A stretch of DNA of 64,000 nucleotides from Burkholderiales bacterium. GTDB lineage: Bacteria > Pseudomonadota > Gammaproteobacteria > Burkholderiales > SG8-41. The DNA lies in assembly GCA_020854035.1 (NCBI GenBank), contig JADZGE010000021.1:142074-206073 (forward strand). Reading direction: 5' to 3'. Each line of letters opens with the position of its first letter. Within the stretch, counting starts at the first letter, position 1. The notes beneath the pieces were generated by a model. The model ran no database searches, had not been told where the DNA came from, and saw nothing but the letters and a program-made list of their open reading frames with translations. This document shows positions 1 through 9,223 of the stretch, piece after piece. The position numbers were made by a program, and so were the translations under genes.

Positions 1-2
1 TG

Positions 3-176
3 AAGATGAAAGTGCGTGACCGTGACCATGACAAGGAGCGAAATCGTTCCCGCGCGCGCGCGGAGGACCGCGAAGCGCCACCGCCCGGAGCCGAAGGAGG
101 CAACGCGCCCCCATCGACACCTGCGCGCAGCCCTTTGCTGGCGCCCGGCACCACGCCGCGCTCCTCTATCGAATGA
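3..176 (+). CDS. Possible 3' end of an upstream gene (partial)
   Basis: The frame starting at base 3 is open from the window edge to a TGA at 174-176, which would give about 57 C-terminal residues. They are Arg/Asp-rich at first (KMKVRDRDHDKERNR), then Pro/Ala/Gly-rich. It stops just before the DUF2271 gene. A rival frame ends in TGA at 16-18, so the true upstream gene cannot be identified. No function is assigned. Confidence 0.25.
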   Translation, partial: KMKVRDRDHDKERNRSRARAEDREAPPPGAEGGNAPPSTPARSPLLAPGTTPRSSIE

Positions 177-196
177 CTCTGCAACGGAGAACGACC

Positions 197-670
197 ATGT
201 CCCGACCCCTGTTGACCACCCTCGCCGCCGCCTGTGCGCTACTGCCCGTGGCGGCGCACAGCCGTCCGATCACGATTGCCGCCACGCTCAAGAATTACGG
301 TGGCGATGGCGCCTACCTGGCGGTGTACCTCACCGACGCCAGGGGCGCCTATGCGGGCACCCTTTGGGTCGCCGGCGGCAAGGCGAAGTATTACCAGCAC
401 CTGTCGGACTGGAACCGCCTGTCCGCCGGCGACGGCAAGCGCCTACAGGGCGTGACCGGCGCGAGCGTGGGCCAGGGTCGTACGCTCAAAGTGACCGCCG
501 ACCTCGCGGATGCGTTGATCAACGCGGGCTACGAGATCCGCGTCGACGCCGCGGTGGAAGACATGCGCGACAGCCCGGCCGAGATCCGTGTACCGCTGAG
601 TTCCGACAACGCGGGCAAGCCGCACGCGGGGCGGCAGTACATCCAGTCCTTCAGCTTCCAGTTGCAGTAA
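197..670 (+). CDS. Exported DUF2271-family protein
   Basis: The product is a 157-residue secreted protein. An N-terminal signal peptide (MSRPLLTTLAAACALLPVAA) is followed by a short beta-rich domain with the pattern typical of DUF2271, including aromatic strands around GGDGAYLAVYLTD and a C-terminal RQYIQSFSFQLQ. The ATG at 197 is preferred over an in-frame ATG at 173 because it places the signal peptide at the very N-terminus. It is followed 10 bases later by a PepSY/flavoprotein gene and then by apbE. In the family, DUF2271 proteins commonly sit beside PepSY reductases and ApbE in iron-uptake loci. FMN attachment by the neighbouring ApbE is possible, but I did not find a clear DxxxGA(T/S) site. 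Its biochemical role is unknown. Confidence 0.8.
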   Translation: MSRPLLTTLAAACALLPVAAHSRPITIAATLKNYGGDGAYLAVYLTDARGAYAGTLWVAGGKAKYYQHLSDWNRLSAGDGKRLQGVTGASVGQGRTLKVTADLADALINAGYEIRVDAAVEDMRDSPAEIRVPLSSDNAGKPHAGRQYIQSFSFQLQ

Positions 671-680
671 GGACGAGGGC

Positions 681-2888
681 ATGCGCTGGCGGCCAATCCA
701 TCGCTGGTTGGGTCTGGTGGCGGGCGCCCTAGCGCTCGTCCTGGGTATCACCGGCGCGGTCCTCGCATTCGATCCCGTGCGGGACGCCTGGCAATCGGTG
801 CCCGCCGCCGCGGATCTGCCGGTCTCGGTCCTGGCGCAGCGCGTGTCGTCGATCATTCCGGGGGCGGAGGAGATTCACCACCTGCCCTCCGGCGCCATCG
901 TGGTCTATGCCTTCGACGCAGGCCAAGCCCGGGCTTCGCGCGTGCATCCGGCAGATGGCCGAGTGCTCGGCCCCTACGAGCCCTCGGCGCTGTCGCGATG
1001 GCTCAAGAACCTGCACCGCTCCTTCCTGCTGGGCGACGCGGGACGGGTGGCGGCGGCCACCGTTGCGCTCGCCATGCTGCTGCTGTCGGTATCGGGCCTC
1101 GCGCTGATGCTGCGCCGTATGGGCGGCTGGCGGCGGCTCGCGGGCCGCGTGCGCGGCTCGCCGGTGCAACGCATCCACGCTGTAACGGGGCGGGCGGTGC
1201 TGGCGGTGCTGCTGCTGTCCTCGGTGACGGCGCTCTACATGAGTGCCGCCACTTTCGACCTGCTGGCCCTCGGTGCGGACCGGGAGCCTGAGGTGGTTTC
1301 CGGTACCAGCGCGCAGTCCGCGCTGCCACCCGGACAATTGCCCCTGCTGCAGGGGCTGCGCGTGGCCGAGCTGCGCCGGCTCGGCTTTCCGAGCGCGGCG
1401 GACCCCACGGACACCTGGAACGTGACCACCGTACAGGGCCAGGGCTGGGTGGACCGGTACACCGGGCGGACACTGGCATGGCAGGGCGCCACGTCGGCGC
1501 AGCGCATCCACGACTGGGCGATGGTGCTGCACACCGGTGAAGGCGCGTGGGCGTGGGCCCTGGCACTGGGCATCGCCGGGGCGAGTATCCCGCTCTTCTG
1601 GGTGACCGGTCTCATGCTCTGGTGGCAGGCGCGCCAGCACAGGCCGCGAATCGCCGATAACAGCCCGCCCGCGCAGGCCGATGTACTGGTCTTTGTCGCG
1701 AGCGAAACCGGCACCACCTGGGGCTTTGCGCAGGCGCTGCATGCAGCCCTCGTGCGAAACCGGCGCCGCGTGCACACCGCCAGCCTGGAACATTTCCAGC
1801 CGGGCGTGGCCGCGCGGCAGATCCTGCTGCTGGCCGCCACCTATGGCGAAGGCGAGGCTCCCGCTCATGCTGCCCGGGCGCTGGAGCGCATCGCCCGGGC
1901 CCCCGTCACCGCGGCGAAATTCGCGGTGCTCGGTTTCGGCGACCGGCAGTTCCCCGCGTTCTGTGCCTTTGCCGAGGCGCTGGACCGGGCCCTGCGTGTG
2001 CGTGGCTTTGCGTCGCTGCTGCCGCTTACGCGTATCCACCAGCAGTCAGCCCAGGAATTCGCCCTCTGGGGTCAGGCGTTGTCCGGGGCGCTTGGCGAAC
2101 CGCTGGCGCTGGATTACCGGCCACGCTTGCCGCCCACCACGGCGCTCACCCTCGCGTCGCGCCAGGACTACCCCGGCGGAGCCGGCGAACCCACCGCCAT
2201 CCTGCGCTTTGCGTGGCCCGCCCAGCACTGGCGGGATCGACTCGCGGGGCGTGCCTTCGCACGGTTTGCCGCCGGCGACTTGCTCGGCGTGCTGCCGCCG
2301 GGTTCCCGCGTGCCGCGCTACTACTCGCTCGCCTCGGGCTGGCGCGACGGCTTCGTGGAAATCTGTGTGCGCCGCATGCCAGGCGGTGTGTGCTCCGGTC
2401 ACCTGCACGCGCTTCGGCCAGGGGAACGCATCGATGCCTTCATCCGGTCGAACCCCGGCTTCGCACTGGACGGCGAGCGGCGGCCCGTGGTGCTGATCGG
2501 CGCGGGCACGGGCGTGGCCCCGCTGGCGGGTTTCATCCGCGGCAACGCGCGGAGAATCCCGATGCACCTCTACTACGGCGCGCGCGACCCGGCGCGGGAT
2601 TTCTACTTCGGCGCCGACCTCCAGCGCTGGCTCCGCGAGCGGCGCCTCGCCAGCCTGCGTACGGTCTTCTCGCGCATCGCCGATGGCGGGGGCTACGTGC
2701 AGGACGCGCTCGGCCGCGATGCCGCCCGGTTGCGGGAACTCCTGTCCCAGGGCGCCGTCGTGCGCGTGTGCGGCAGCCGCCCCATGGCACGGGGTGTGGC
2801 TCAGGTGCTCGACAGCATCCTCGGTGCGCTACGGCTGAACGTGGCGCAACTCAAGGCGCAGGACCGCTATGCCGAAGACATCTTCTGA
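681..2888 (+). CDS. PepSY membrane / flavodoxin / FAD-NAD(P)H reductase fusion protein
   Basis: This 735-residue protein combines a membrane half with a sulfite-reductase-flavoprotein-like cytoplasmic half. The first 320 residues hold four hydrophobic helices (near 9-35, 120-150, 172-200 and 285-315), typical of PepSY-associated membrane proteins. A flavodoxin domain follows, with the FMN phosphate loop SETGTT near 340. Then come an FAD-binding region with the RxYS motif (PRYYSLAS, near 545), an NAD(P)H-binding GAGTGVAP near 606, and the usual C-terminal reductase end (DRYAEDIF). It probably moves electrons from NAD(P)H through FAD and FMN to a membrane or periplasmic acceptor, such as ferric siderophore. 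It overlaps apbE by 20 bases, implying co-translation. The acceptor is inferred from context only. Confidence 0.85.
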   Translation: MRWRPIHRWLGLVAGALALVLGITGAVLAFDPVRDAWQSVPAAADLPVSVLAQRVSSIIPGAEEIHHLPSGAIVVYAFDAGQARASRVHPADGRVLGPYEPSALSRWLKNLHRSFLLGDAGRVAAATVALAMLLLSVSGLALMLRRMGGWRRLAGRVRGSPVQRIHAVTGRAVLAVLLLSSVTALYMSAATFDLLALGADREPEVVSGTSAQSALPPGQLPLLQGLRVAELRRLGFPSAADPTDTWNVTTVQGQGWVDRYTGRTLAWQGATSAQRIHDWAMVLHTGEGAWAWALALGIAGASIPLFWVTGLMLWWQARQHRPRIADNSPPAQADVLVFVASETGTTWGFAQALHAALVRNRRRVHTASLEHFQPGVAARQILLLAATYGEGEAPAHAARALERIARAPVTAAKFAVLGFGDRQFPAFCAFAEALDRALRVRGFASLLPLTRIHQQSAQEFALWGQALSGALGEPLALDYRPRLPPTTALTLASRQDYPGGAGEPTAILRFAWPAQHWRDRLAGRAFARFAAGDLLGVLPPGSRVPRYYSLASGWRDGFVEICVRRMPGGVCSGHLHALRPGERIDAFIRSNPGFALDGERRPVVLIGAGTGVAPLAGFIRGNARRIPMHLYYGARDPARDFYFGADLQRWLRERRLASLRTVFSRIADGGGYVQDALGRDAARLRELLSQGAVVRVCGSRPMARGVAQVLDSILGALRLNVAQLKAQDRYAEDIF

Positions 2889-3882
2889 GCCCGCCCAGGG
2901 TCACCGGCGCATCCACCTGCACGGGCCCACCATGGGCACACGCTGGTCCGCGCGCTGCGACACTCCGCCGGGTCTCGACGCCGATGCCCTAGACCTGGCC
3001 CTGGCGGATGCGGTGGCGCAGGTGGACAGCGAGATGTCGCCCTGGAAGCCGGAGAGCGACCTCAACCGGCTGAACCGGGCCGCGCCCGGCCAATGGGTCG
3101 CCCTGCCCGCCGGGATCCTGGAGGTGCTGACTCGCGCGGTTTACGTGAGCCGCCTGAGCAACGGGGCCTTCGACCCTGCCGCGGGCGCGCTCGTCGATGC
3201 CTGGGGCTTTGGCGCGGCGCGTGACAGCCCGGATGCCGTCGCCATCCGCGCGGCGGCCCGCGCGGCGCACTACCCGGCTCATCAGGCACTGGAACTTGAT
3301 GCCGCCGCTGGTCGCGCGCGCAAGCATGCATCCCTGCAACTCGACCTGTGCGGCATCGCCAAGGGCCACGCCGTCGATCGGATGACCGGCGTGTTGCGGC
3401 GCCACGGCGTTCGCCATGCGCTGGCGGCGCTCGACGGTGAGTTGCGCGCCGTCGGCAGCCAGGCCGGCGACGAGCCCTGGGCCGTGGCGATCGAAAGCCC
3501 CGAGCCTGGGCGCCGTTCCGTCCATGGCGTGATCGAGCTGCAGGATCTGGCTGTCGCCACCTCGGGCGACTACCGTCGCTGGGTACAGGTGGGCGACGTG
3601 CGTCTGTCGCACACCATGGACGCGCGCCGTGCCGCCCCGGTGCGTAACGACGTTGCCTCGGTCACCGTGCTCGCGCGCGACTGCATGAGCGCTGACGCCT
3701 GGGCCACCGCGCTGCTGGTCGCGGGCCCGCACGAGGGCCTCGCCCTGGCCCGGCGCATGGACCTCGAAGCGCTGTTCCTGCTGCGCCGCGACGGGCGCTG
3801 CGTGGAGCTTGGGCTGGGACGCTTTGCGGGAGGCCGTGCCACGACCCCGATGGCCCGCCATCCCGTCCCTGCTGCACAGTAA
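2869..3882 (+). CDS. apbE: FAD:protein FMN transferase (ApbE family)
   Basis: This 337-residue protein carries the ApbE signature: an N-terminal HGPTMGTRWS, the SPWKPESDLNRLNR segment, a central LDLCGIAKGHAVD, and a C-terminal metal/FAD-binding region containing DCMSADAWATALLVAG. ApbE enzymes use Mg2+ to cleave FAD and attach FMN covalently to Thr/Ser of target flavoproteins, usually in the periplasm. No clear signal peptide or lipobox is visible at this start, which is unusual for the family, so export is uncertain. The start lies inside the 3' end of the preceding reductase gene. Context suggests that a target lies in the PepSY/DUF2271 group or in the unseen upstream gene. Confidence 0.9.
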   Translation: MPKTSSEPAQGHRRIHLHGPTMGTRWSARCDTPPGLDADALDLALADAVAQVDSEMSPWKPESDLNRLNRAAPGQWVALPAGILEVLTRAVYVSRLSNGAFDPAAGALVDAWGFGAARDSPDAVAIRAAARAAHYPAHQALELDAAAGRARKHASLQLDLCGIAKGHAVDRMTGVLRRHGVRHALAALDGELRAVGSQAGDEPWAVAIESPEPGRRSVHGVIELQDLAVATSGDYRRWVQVGDVRLSHTMDARRAAPVRNDVASVTVLARDCMSADAWATALLVAGPHEGLALARRMDLEALFLLRRDGRCVELGLGRFAGGRATTPMARHPVPAAQ

Positions 3883-4039
3883 GCCAAGGCGCATCCTCGA
3901 TACCGGTTGGAAGCGTTTCCCGGCGCCAGGTCCGGTGGGCTACCGGTTCTACTGCGTCACGGACAATGCCATGATTCAAGCTCACGAGCGTCGCGCCGCT
4001 CGCGGCTAAGGCCGATCCGCGCGATGCGCCCGCGAGGCA

Positions 4040-5281
4040 CTAGGGCAGAGCCGAGTCGATCACGACGCTGACGCCGGTCGCGCCGGGCTTCACCGGCGCC
4101 GCCGTGCCCTGCAGGTCGCCGCTCCGGGGCGCGGCGCCACCCGACTTCGACACGCGCGCGACGATCGCCACCTCGGAAAACTGCGAGAGTCTCGTCTGCG
4201 GTGACATTGCCTGGGCGTCGGACAGCGTGAACTCGAACGGCAGATCGCTCACCCGGCGCTTGATGACGGCGAGCGGCATGGGTGTCCCTTCCAGGGCACG
4301 GGCCACGACGAAGACGGGATCCTCCGGAGCGGCCTTGCCGGCGAGCGCCGAGCTCAAGAGGACTCGACCGCTGATCACGACGGCTGCCGCCCGCGCCCCG
4401 TCGATCACGGGCGCCGGTGCCGCCGCACCCTTCGCCTGCCCGCCGGGCTCGGCTCGCGCCTGCCGCAATTGTTCGCCCACCAGTTGCGCGAGCTGGGAGC
4501 CAGGCGGCGCCATGCGCTCCAGCCGCTCCAGGTACCCGACCGCTGCGCCGTAGTCCTTGCGCCCGAGTGCCGCGGTGGCCGCCATCACCAGCGCCTTCGG
4601 GTGGTCGGGGTCGAGTGCAAGCGCCCGCTCGACGAGGCCAAGCACCTTGGCGTCGACGCGCCGGTCCTGGCTCATCGCGAGCGCATCGGCGTGGTCCGCG
4701 TAAAGCTCCGCGTCGCCCTGACGCAGTTCTTCCGCCCGCGCGTAGGCCGCGGCGGCGGCGGCGTAGCGCCCGAGCGCGTAGTACGAGCGCGCGAGGAGCC
4801 GCCAGCCGTCCGCATCGCCGGGATTCTCCTTCAAGCGCGTCGCGAGACTCTCGACCGCCTGCGCGATCTCCCCGGGAGAAATCGCGGCCTCGCCCCGCTG
4901 CTCCGCCCGGAACGTGAGCGCACCGGGATCGCCGACCTGGAAATAAAGGAGCGCCGCCAGGACCGGTACCGCGAACGCTGTCGCGAACACCGGCCAGCGC
5001 CCGCCTGCCGCCTTCGTGCGGGGCGGGACACCGCCGCCACCGGTCACTTCCTCCAGCACGCGCCGCTCCAGTTCCGCGCTCGCCGCCTCGTGCTGCGTAT
5101 CGTCGATCGTGCCGCGCGCGAGGTCGGCGTCGAGCGCCGCCCGCTCGTCGCGCAGCACTGCGAGGTTCACTTCCGGGCGCTCGACTCCGGAATCGCCCGG
5201 CTCCCCGCGCAGTAGCGGTGGCAGGACAAAGGCGAGCGCGGCGGCGATCATGACGAGCGCGAGCACGATGAACGCGGTCAC
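4040..5281 (-). CDS. ccmI: Cytochrome c biogenesis protein CcmI (CycH-like)
   Basis: CcmI is the apocytochrome c chaperone of the System I haem-ligation complex. The 413-residue protein starts at GTG 5281, which overlaps the ccmH stop as GTGA. It has one N-terminal membrane helix (TAFIVLALVMIAAALAFVLP), a cytoplasmic loop, a second helix (FATAFAVPVLAALLYFQ, near 100) and a TPR domain (near 145-260, for example DADGWRLLARSYYALGRYA). A periplasmic C-terminal domain follows, of the kind that binds apocytochrome C-termini. The frame stays open upstream of the GTG, but that extension is antisense-like Arg-rich sequence inside ccmH and is not used. It is the last gene of the ccmEFGHI block and converges with apbE. 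Confidence 0.9.
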   Translation of the reverse strand: MTAFIVLALVMIAAALAFVLPPLLRGEPGDSGVERPEVNLAVLRDERAALDADLARGTIDDTQHEAASAELERRVLEEVTGGGGVPPRTKAAGGRWPVFATAFAVPVLAALLYFQVGDPGALTFRAEQRGEAAISPGEIAQAVESLATRLKENPGDADGWRLLARSYYALGRYAAAAAAYARAEELRQGDAELYADHADALAMSQDRRVDAKVLGLVERALALDPDHPKALVMAATAALGRKDYGAAVGYLERLERMAPPGSQLAQLVGEQLRQARAEPGGQAKGAAAPAPVIDGARAAAVVISGRVLLSSALAGKAAPEDPVFVVARALEGTPMPLAVIKRRVSDLPFEFTLSDAQAMSPQTRLSQFSEVAIVARVSKSGGAAPRSGDLQGTAAPVKPGATGVSVVIDSALP

Positions 5282-5760
5282 GTGCCCTCCTTCCCGGTCC
5301 CCGCGCCGAGCAATTCCCGCGCACGTGCCCTCTCCTCGTCGGTCAACGGCGGCGGTGCCGCCCGCTCGTGGCGCACCGACAGCGTCCGCGCGAAAACGCC
5401 CACGCCGATCGCGAGGAGCAGGGCCGGCCCGAGCCACAGCAACAGCGTCGTCGCCTTGAAGGGCGGCCGGTAGAGAACGAAATCGCCGTAGCGCTCCACC
5501 ATGAAGGCGATGATCTCCCGGTCGCTGCGGCCCTGCGCGAGCTGCTCGCCGATCACACGCCGGAGGTCGACGGCAAGCTCGGCGTTCGAATCGGCGATCG
5601 ACTGGTTCTGGCACACGAGACAGCGCAGCTCCGCCGCGAGCCGCGCGGCGCGCCGCGCGTCCACGCCGTCTCGCTGGCCCGGCCCGGCCACTTCACCCCA
5701 CGCGAGGGCAAACCACGTGCATGCCACCGCCAGAACGAGAACCCGTGCGCCACGCCACAG
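5278..5760 (-). CDS. ccmH: Cytochrome c biogenesis protein CcmH (thiol-reducing subunit)
   Basis: CcmH keeps the CxxCH cysteines of apocytochrome c reduced in the periplasm. The redox motif LRCLVCQNQSIADSNA is present, followed by the three-helix bundle region and one membrane helix (LLLWLGPALLLAIGVGVFA). The start is uncertain. The frame is open back to an ATG at 5976, but that stretch is a palindromic intergenic repeat. The hydrophobic N-terminus LLWRGARVLVLAVACTWFAL points to initiation near 5760, at CTG, giving about 160 residues, which is normal for the family. An in-frame GTG at 5727 would cut the signal peptide. It overlaps ccmI by four bases (GTGA). Confidence 0.85.
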   Translation of the reverse strand: MWRGARVLVLAVACTWFALAWGEVAGPGQRDGVDARRAARLAAELRCLVCQNQSIADSNAELAVDLRRVIGEQLAQGRSDREIIAFMVERYGDFVLYRPPFKATTLLLWLGPALLLAIGVGVFARTLSVRHERAAPPPLTDEERARARELLGAGTGKEGT

Positions 5761-5989
5761 TAAACCGGTGTGCGATGGGGGACGATTGGCCCCCTGTCCC
5801 GCCCCCGCTCTCTTGCCGGGACCACCCGCGGGCGAAGCGTAACAACCGGTCGCCCGTGATCCCGTACATGGCTTCGCAGCGGCACCGCTTCCGCTCTTGC
5901 CCCGCCCCTCGAAGCCCTCGCCCGTCGAGGGGGAGGAAAGGTATCGGCGCTGCGCGAGACAGGAATGGCCGTTCATCGGCGGCTTCGCA
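5761..5989. repeat. Intergenic palindromic repeat between ccmG and ccmH
   Basis: This gap splits an otherwise tight operon. It contains the perfect inverted repeat CCCCTCGA (5905-5912) / TCGAGGGG (5925-5932) with a 12-base loop, flanked by purine-rich sequence (GGGGGAGGAAAG). The look is that of a dispersed REP-like intergenic element. It may affect ccmH expression relative to ccmG. No gene is supported here. Confidence 0.5.
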
Positions 5990-6514
5990 TCACTTCGCCT
6001 GCAGGGCGCGCACCAGCGGGAGGATCTTCCCGTCGAGCGCCTTCTTCGTGAGCGCCCCGATGTGCTTGTAGCGGATCACTCCCTGCCGGTCGATCACGAA
6101 GGTCTCGGGCACGCCGTAGACCCCGAAATCGATGCCTGTTCGGCCCTGGACATCGACGACCGAGAGCACGTACGGATCGCCGTAGCGCGCGAGCCACGCC
6201 AGGCCGGCCTCCGGCTGGTCCTTGTAGTTCAACCCGACGATCGGCACGATGCGGTTCTTCGCAAGCTCCACCAGGAGCGGGTGCTCGTCCCGGCAGGCGG
6301 CGCACCACGACGCCCAGACGTTGAAGAGCCACACCTGCCCCGCCATGTCGCGCTGCGAAAACATGAGCGCCGGCTGGTGAAGCTGCGGCAGCTGGAACGC
6401 GGGCGCGGGCTTGTCGATCAACGCCGAGGGCAGCTCGCGCGGGTTGAGCGTCAGCCCGACCGCGAGCAGCCCCGCAAGCAGGGCGAAAACGCCGAGCGGG
6501 ACGAGAAATCGCAT
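5990..6514 (-). CDS. ccmG: Thiol:disulfide interchange protein CcmG/DsbE
   Basis: CcmG is a membrane-tethered periplasmic thioredoxin that supplies reductant for cytochrome c maturation. The 174-residue protein starts at ATG 6514. It has an N-terminal anchor (MRFLVPLGVFALLAGLLAVG), a DKPAPAFQLPQL segment, the active site WASWCAACRDEHP (near 68-80), and the cis-proline region GVYGVPETFVIDRQG. The usual CcmG active site is WCxxC, so CAAC is normal. A longer reading frame runs upstream through ccmF on the same strand, but it is Arg-rich shadow sequence. It lies 23 bases downstream of ccmF. Confidence 0.93.
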   Translation of the reverse strand: MRFLVPLGVFALLAGLLAVGLTLNPRELPSALIDKPAPAFQLPQLHQPALMFSQRDMAGQVWLFNVWASWCAACRDEHPLLVELAKNRIVPIVGLNYKDQPEAGLAWLARYGDPYVLSVVDVQGRTGIDFGVYGVPETFVIDRQGVIRYKHIGALTKKALDGKILPLVRALQAK

Positions 6515-6537
6515 TCGCGGCAATCGTCCTGGGGGCG

Positions 6538-8517
6538 TCAGGATGCGCCCGCGCCTGGCATGACGGCGCCCGCGTGCCCCGCGGCCCCGCGCCGGGCCGC
6601 GACCCGGTAGCGGCGGTCCGAGACCGCCACGAGCCCGCCGAGCGCCATCAGCGCACAGCCCGCCCAGATCCACACCACGAACGGCTTGTAGTAGATCCGC
6701 ACCGACCACGCGCCCGCCGCGACGGGCTCGCCGAGCGAGACGTAGAGATCGCGGAGCGGACCTGTCGCGATCGCCGCCTCCGTCATCGGGTTCGGCTGCA
6801 CGCCGTAGACGCGCTTCTCCGGATGCAGCGTCGCTAGCACCTTGCCTCCGCGGGTCACGGTAACGGTGCCCCGCGCGGCCCGGTAATTGGGGCCGCTCGC
6901 GTCGGCGACGCCGTCGAACCGGAACGCGTAGCCGGAGACCTCCACGCTCTCGCCGGGCGCCATCCGGACATCGCGCTCGACCTCGTGGCTGCGCACCATC
7001 GTCACGCCGACGATGAATACCGCCACCCCGCAGTGCGCCGCCAGCATCCCGTACCAGCTCGCTGGCTGGGCGCCAAGGCGCGCGAGCGGCACGCCGCCCG
7101 CAAGGCGGGCCTTGACCGCGAGGAACACGGTGGCGAACACCCAGAAGGCGAGGAACAGGCCGAAGCCCGAGAGCGCCGAGGCGCGTCCGGCCACGGCGCT
7201 CGCCGCCAGCGCGGCGAGCGCGCTCACGCCGAGCGCCCAGCGCAGGCGCACCGCCAGCTCGGGGAGACTCGCCTGCTTCCAGCGCGCGAGCGGCCCGATG
7301 CCCATGAGGAAGACGGCGGGTGTCATCAGCGGCACGAACACCGTCTCGAAATACGGCGGCCCGACCGATATCTTGCCGAGCCCCAGCGCGTCGAGCACGA
7401 GGGGATAGAGCGTGCCGAGCAGCACCGCGCCCGCCGCCGCCGCGATGAGAACGTTGTTCGCGAGGAGGATCGTTTCGCGCGACACCGGATCGAACGCACC
7501 GCCCATGCCAACGCGAGGCGCCCGCCACGCGAAGAGCGCGAGCGCGCCGCCGACGACGAGCACGAGAAAGCCGAGGATGAACACCCCGCGCGCCGGATCG
7601 GTCGCGAACGCGTGCACCGAAGTGAGCACACCGGAGCGCACGAGGAAGGTGCCGAGGAGGCTCAGCGCGAAGGCGAGGATCGCGAGGAGCACCGTCCAGC
7701 CGCGAAAGGCGCCACGCTTCTCCGTCACCGCCAGGGAGTGGATCAGCGCCGTGCCGACGAGCCAGGGCATGAAGGAGGCGTTCTCGACGGGATCCCAGAA
7801 CCACCATCCGCCCCAGCCGAGCTCGTAGTAGGCCCACCAGCTGCCGAGCGCGATGCCGCAGGTGAGGAACGCCCAGGCGAGCGTGGTCCACGGCCGGGAC
7901 CACCTCGCCCACGCCGCATCGAGCCGCCCGTCGAGCAGCGCCGCGATCGCGAAGGCGAAGGCGACCGAGAATCCCACGTAGCCCATGTAGAGCATCGGGG
8001 GATGGATCACCATGCCCGGGTCCTGCAGGAGCGGGTTGAGATCGCGGCCGTCGGGCGCCGGCGGCAGAAGTCGCTCGAACGGGTTGGACGTGAAGAGCAG
8101 GAAAGCGAGGAACCCGACACTGACGAGACCCATCACGGCCAGCACGCGCGCCACCATCTCGCGCGGCAGACGGGAACCGGTCACGCTCACCGCGACGCTC
8201 CACCCGGAGAACATCAGCACCCACAGGAGCAGCGAGCCTTCGTGCGATCCCCAGGTGGCCGCGACGCGGTAATGGAGCGGCAGCTGCGAGTTCGAGTTCG
8301 ATGCGACGTTCAGCACCGAGAAGTCGTTCGTCGCGAACGACCACGCGAGGCAGCCGAACGCGATCGCCACGAACGTGAACTGTCCGCACGCCGCGGGCCG
8401 GGCGAGCGCCATCCACGCGGCGGCGCCGCGCGCGGCACCGGCGAGAGGAACGATGCCCTGCGCGAGCGCGAGCGTGAGCGCGAGGACGAGGGCGAACTGG
8501 CCGATCTCGGGAATCAC
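6538..8517 (-). CDS. ccmF: Haem lyase subunit CcmF
   Basis: CcmF is the large polytopic membrane component that attaches haem from CcmE to apocytochrome c. The 659-residue protein begins at GTG 8517, which overlaps the ccmE stop as GTGA. The tryptophan-rich WWD segment is present ([29 protein letters not shown], near 210-240). It is surrounded by conserved sequences such as [16 protein letters not shown] and [20 protein letters not shown], and by many hydrophobic helices. Length and motifs match the family. The reading frame extends upstream into ccmE, but that part is a shadow. Confidence 0.95.
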   Translation of the reverse strand: MIPEIGQFALVLALTLALAQGIVPLAGAARGAAAWMALARPAACGQFTFVAIAFGCLAWSFATNDFSVLNVASNSNSQLPLHYRVAATWGSHEGSLLLWVLMFSGWSVAVSVTGSRLPREMVARVLAVMGLVSVGFLAFLLFTSNPFERLLPPAPDGRDLNPLLQDPGMVIHPPMLYMGYVGFSVAFAFAIAALLDGRLDAAWARWSRPWTTLAWAFLTCGIALGSWWAYYELGWGGWWFWDPVENASFMPWLVGTALIHSLAVTEKRGAFRGWTVLLAILAFALSLLGTFLVRSGVLTSVHAFATDPARGVFILGFLVLVVGGALALFAWRAPRVGMGGAFDPVSRETILLANNVLIAAAAGAVLLGTLYPLVLDALGLGKISVGPPYFETVFVPLMTPAVFLMGIGPLARWKQASLPELAVRLRWALGVSALAALAASAVAGRASALSGFGLFLAFWVFATVFLAVKARLAGGVPLARLGAQPASWYGMLAAHCGVAVFIVGVTMVRSHEVERDVRMAPGESVEVSGYAFRFDGVADASGPNYRAARGTVTVTRGGKVLATLHPEKRVYGVQPNPMTEAAIATGPLRDLYVSLGEPVAAGAWSVRIYYKPFVVWIWAGCALMALGGLVAVSDRRYRVAARRGAAGHAGAVMPGAGAS

Positions 8518-8963
8518 TGGGAAACCACGCTCTTCCGCGCCTTCGCGGCCTGCTCCATGGCGTGCGCGGCTTCCGGCGGCATGTAGTTCTCGTCGTGCTT
8601 GGCGAGCACCTGCGATGCACGGAACACACCGTCGGGGCCGAGTTGTCCCTGCGCGACCACGCCCTTGCCCTCCTTGAAGAGGTCCGGAAGGATCCCGGTG
8701 TACAAGACGGGCACCGTCCTCGCGCTGTCGGTGACATTGAAGCTGACCGTCAGGCCGTCGCCCTGCCGCTTCAGGCTCCCGGCCTCGACCAGGCCCCCGA
8801 GGCGGAATACCCGCCCTCGCGGGGCCTCGTTCGCGAGTACCTGGCTCGGGCTGAAGAAGAACACCAGGTTCTCCTGGAACGCGTTCAGGACGAAGGCTGC
8901 GGCGGCGGCGAGCGCGGCGAGGCCACCCGCGATCATGGCGAGCCTCTTGTGGCGGGGTTTCAT
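8514..8963 (-). CDS. ccmE: Periplasmic haem chaperone CcmE
   Basis: CcmE covalently binds haem through a histidine and hands it to CcmF. The 149-residue protein starts at ATG 8963 ([20 protein letters not shown]), giving the short cytoplasmic tail and single membrane anchor usual for the family. An ATG ten codons upstream is less likely. The OB-fold domain includes [13 protein letters not shown] and [14 protein letters not shown]. The haem-binding motif [10 protein letters not shown] is present near the C-terminus. It is the first ccm gene here: ccmABCD are not upstream, where the next gene is the TPS transporter. Confidence 0.95.
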   Translation of the reverse strand: MKPRHKRLAMIAGGLAALAAAAAFVLNAFQENLVFFFSPSQVLANEAPRGRVFRLGGLVEAGSLKRQGDGLTVSFNVTDSARTVPVLYTGILPDLFKEGKGVVAQGQLGPDGVFRASQVLAKHDENYMPPEAAHAMEQAAKARKSVVSQ

Positions 8964-9223
8964 TCGGGATCGGCCGGCGGGCCACCGGCGCACGGCGCGG
9001 CGACCCCGGGGTTCATCGAAAAACGCTTCATTATCGAGGATTTGCGCTCCACCTGGGCAGCCGGTCGGGTCCTTGGTACCTGGCCGGAACAGCGTTCATG
9101 ATACCGCGTGCCGTTCGTCAGCCTGGCGGCGACGCTCGCCGTGGATCCCGGGGAACGCGGTGCACGAAACGCGCCTGCGCGAGCGGTCCACCCCGAGGGG
9201 CGCGCGATACCGGCTTCTGCCGG
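8964..9223. other. Gap between tpsB and ccmE with a stop-proximal hairpin
   Basis: This 260-base gap holds no supported gene. Immediately after the tpsB stop, CCGGC (9210-9214) and GCCGG (9219-9223) form a 5-bp hairpin with a TTCT loop (AGAA on the transcribed strand), but no T-run follows, so it is at best a weak terminator. A GATAAT hexamer on the minus strand (near 9031-9036) could be a -10 element for ccmE, though I see no matching -35. Confidence 0.35.

Noticed and set aside
3985..4002. Hairpin CGAGCG/CGCTCG between apbE and ccmI as a terminator
   Set aside because: The stem is only 6 bp and no T-run follows on either strand.
5990..8737. A 915-residue minus-strand frame ending in CcmG, possibly a fusion
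   Set aside because: Only the last 174 residues are CcmG. The rest lies over ccmF in another frame and is Arg-rich noise; a proper ATG begins ccmG at 6514.
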